Of a stretch of 64,000 bases of DNA, positions 61,401 to 64,000 are shown piece by piece. Each line of letters opens with the position of its first letter. The stretch's first letter is position 1. This stretch comes from Chamaea fasciata (lineage: Eukaryota > Chordata > Aves > Passeriformes > Sylviidae). The DNA lies in assembly GCA_029207755.1 (NCBI GenBank), contig JARCOQ010000006.1:26928522-26992521 (forward strand), read 5' to 3'. A program made the position numbers and the translations under genes. The notes under the pieces are model-generated. The model was not told the DNA's origin and searched no databases. It was given only the letters and a program-made list of their open reading frames with translations.

Positions 61401-64000
61401 ACTCAATGAACTTTCAATCAATGACATTTTATCCACTGTAGCTGACCACAGAGCAACATGACACAAATACAAAATGAATGTGATGCCGAATTGATTTTTT
61501 GTCTTTTTTTCTTTTATATATTTTCTATATTCTTTACACATATATTTGTAGGCGTGTAGCCTATCATAGTATTCATAGCTAGCATTTTACCTACTCTACT
61601 AGACAGAATGACAAGATAAATTCCCCAGTGGCTCCAAGCTGGGGTCCAAGGTTAGATTCTGAGGGAAGCCAAGGTTGAAACTAGCTCTTTGAGACACATT
61701 TTCATTAACAAAAATTAGTTCCTATCTAAAAGAGGAGGAATTCAAAGAGGGATGACCTCGCGGGACTTACCTCATCATTTATGTCTTAAATTGGGGATTT
61801 TTGTCAGATATGCTAATGTGCTAAACATATAAAAATTGTACATGCGTATTGCTAGGGGTGCATCTTTGGTGTTTTCCATCTGCTGAATTGAGCACCTAAG
61901 GATCCTTATAAAGGTAACCCCTTTTCACCGCCTAACTGTGTCTGGCTCGTGATTTTAGGACCAGCAAAAAGTCATCAAATGGACAGTTATTTGCTGATCC
62001 AGGACTGTGTTATTGCTTTGAATACAGGCTGCAGTTTTCTCTTGCATCAGCAACTGATAGTAGAACTCTGGTTAGTTAGCCAAACTAACCCAAGGATGGT
62101 GATGTTTTGCTAGTTCTGGATATACCCAGTGTTTTTTTGCAGGATTTCTGAAGTGATTGGAAAGGAACTGGACATGTTCATGTTCTTCCAGGCTTTTAAG
62201 GGTCAAAATGACACATCCTTGATAATATGATTATTTTAGAGAAACTGAGAAATCATCTGCTAAAGAAGATGAAAGAAAACTTGTAAATATTTTCTACATT
62301 TTGTGCATGTTTCTGCTTATCAGCTGGACAGTAGCTGTGCAGTGAAGATTATTAACATGGCATCAAAGTTCTACAGATAAAAATGCCCCAAGACTTAATC
62401 GCAGGTTGAGATTCTGACTCAGATTCAGCTAACAGCACCTCTTAAATTTGCCTTTGAAAGGAGCTACCCTACCGTGTTATTTTGATTTCTTGTCACTGTC
62501 ATAAATCTAGTGCATGTTGTCATAGACTATTGAGTGGGCATTTGCCACAGCCACACCCTAATTGCTCTACTAATTTCATCTCCAAAGCCCCAAACCAAAT
62601 GATCCACTTCTGACACAGGAAATTGAGCAAAATCTGGGAGGGAATTGCTGCCTGCTCTCTGAGGTGTAGCAAGAAAAGCAAGCTGTTCCTGGGCTGACAT
62701 CTGTGTTAACAATGGGCCATATGCAGGCTGTACAGAGAGAGCTGGTAACACACCCGAGATCATGCATTTCACAGATTGTATCTATTACTGACATCTTGTA
62801 TAACATTTAATATAACGATAAAGAGAGGCAGCAGCTACTCGGACTGGGCACAAAACAATCAGCCAGCCAACCTGAGGCAAGGGAAGCAGCTCCAAGATAA
62901 CCAAAATAACCACTCCTAGGAGGAGCTGACTGCTGCCTTCCATTGTATCAACCACCCTGGCTATTTATGTGTGCACCTACAATGGGGTAAGTACCTTCAC
63001 ACCTGGCTTCAGATAGAGGCATTATGGCATTTACTTTGGTATTTTGGCTCCTGTAGAAAGTGTTTGCTTGTATGAGATGCTACCTTTAGCAGCAAGCCAG
63101 TGTAATTTCCTTCTCACTGCTTGTTCTCATTGCTTTTTCTCCCTCAGTTTGGCAGTAGACCTGTTCACAAAGCCACACAGTAAACCAGATCACAAACGAG
63201 ATTAGGGTGAAAAGTAGCCTTTTCTGTGGTTCCTCAAAATATCTGTGACAACAAAACAAAGAGCTAGCAAGTTAATGTGCCTCAAAAGGGGGCAGAAATA
63301 GGGCAAGAAGGGTCAGGAACTTCCTAAGTCCCTTTCATGGCCAGTGTCTTCCAAACCAGTGTAACAAACACAGGCCCGAATGACACAGGAGTAGTTTGGG
63401 ATGGACACGGACACAGAAACCATGCTAACAGCTCTGAAAATCCAGCCCCAGCAGAGGCACCTCCCCTCAGCAAAAAAGGCCTGGAGGGGTAATGGGCTCT
63501 TAGGATGCAAAGCTGACATTTACATCTGCATTATTTCCAACAGGGAGCAGATGGCAAAGGGATGCTCTGTAATTTCTATCTGAACCCTAAAGAATCCATA
63601 ATCTCCATTTTAGCTGGGCAGTTTCAGGTCCTAAATCAGTGCTGTGTGCTGCCAGGTGACAAGAGCTCCCTCCTCAAAGGCAGCTGCCTTTCAGCAGGGG
63701 ATGGCTGTACAGGCAGTTAATTAGGGACCCTGACTTGCAGATATAAATGTCTGTAAGATTTATAACAAACAAAAGCGAAATCGTGGCTTTTCCACTGCAG
63801 GTACAAAAAGCTGGTGAGCTCTGAAAACGCAACTTGGTACAGATGCTGAAGGTCACCTCCTAAGAGGTGAGCGTGGGAACCTGTACACAATTTGTGGCCT
63901 GGCATGGTGTCCACAACTGGGATCAGGGGCTTTCCAGTAGTGCTCTCAAATTCAGAAGCAGAAACAACATACAAGAGGGAACTAACTTAACGTACCCCAA
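58458..64000. other. Noncoding DNA, no gene seen
   Basis: Unique sequence to the window end. A perfect octamer lies at 58963-58970. Frames at 59664-59993 (minus, 109 codons), 60363-60635 and others are unrelated to known families and overlap frames on the opposite strand. No repeat family is recognised. The 59565 palindrome is listed separately. Confidence 0.55.
59565..59594. repeat. 30-bp near-perfect palindrome with CRE-like arms
   Basis: GTGATATCAGTG (59565-59576) and CACTGATGTCAC (59583-59594) match as reverse complements at 11 of 12 positions around a 6-bp spacer (ATGTGA). Each arm carries a TGATRTCA-like element related to the bZIP/CRE consensus. The arms are long for chance. It could be a dimeric factor-binding site; function is inference. 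Confidence 0.75.

Noticed and set aside
1..64000. tRNA, rRNA, CRISPR array, operon or phage-like structure
   Set aside because: I found no cloverleaf with A/B boxes, regular spacer array or co-directional gene chain; the sequence is vertebrate in character.

Overview
This window looks like vertebrate nuclear DNA from a bird, most likely a neoavian. Three things point there: a clear CR1 LINE 3' end (8200-8512, minus strand) with its two-unit ATTCTRTG-type tail; a solo LTR of a well-known avian endogenous retrovirus type (about 51012-51397); and A/C- or T/G-rich low-complexity tracts of a kind I associate with songbird assemblies, which is only a weak hint. I see no bacterial or phage organisation, no ribosome-binding-site/ORF chains, no CRISPR array and no tRNA or rRNA gene.

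I found no protein-coding exon I can defend. The open frames are scattered on both strands, unrelated to any family I recognise, and about as long as chance predicts in AT-rich DNA. Most of those above 120 codons start at TTG or GTG, which a vertebrate gene would not normally use. The longest frame I checked that starts with ATG is 164 codons (53955-54449), with a poor start context and an internal A10 run. CpG is sparse throughout and I see no CpG island, so a housekeeping-type promoter is unlikely. The window is best read as gene desert or part of a very long intron.

Layout: 1-8199 is unique noncoding DNA with two simple repeats. 8200-8512 is the CR1 copy, followed by a large T/G tract (8948-9058). 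9059-35253 is mostly unique AT-rich DNA with a hairpin (13178), a 37-nt pyrimidine tract ending in AG (15107-15145), an octamer pair (20158-20214), a 14-bp tandem repeat (22521) and an old MIR/L2-like relic (25090). 35254-43250 holds a T22 tract, homeodomain-type motif DNA near 35950, and a purine tract. 43806-51397 is the part richest in relics: a second MIR/L2-like piece, an old sense CR1 3' fragment (46020), a broken antisense LINE reverse-transcriptase fragment (50070-50325) and the solo LTR. Between these lies the densest regulatory-looking stretch (49612-49705), with three perfect POU octamers, two of them forming an inverted pair. 51398-64000 is unique DNA with compound microsatellites and two notable palindromes (58413 and 59565).

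Nothing resembling a new multi-gene system is present. The most promising leads are regulatory: the octamer clusters and several homeodomain-rich AT stretches that may be conserved noncoding elements. All repeat and motif calls come from reading by eye; no alignment or database search was run.
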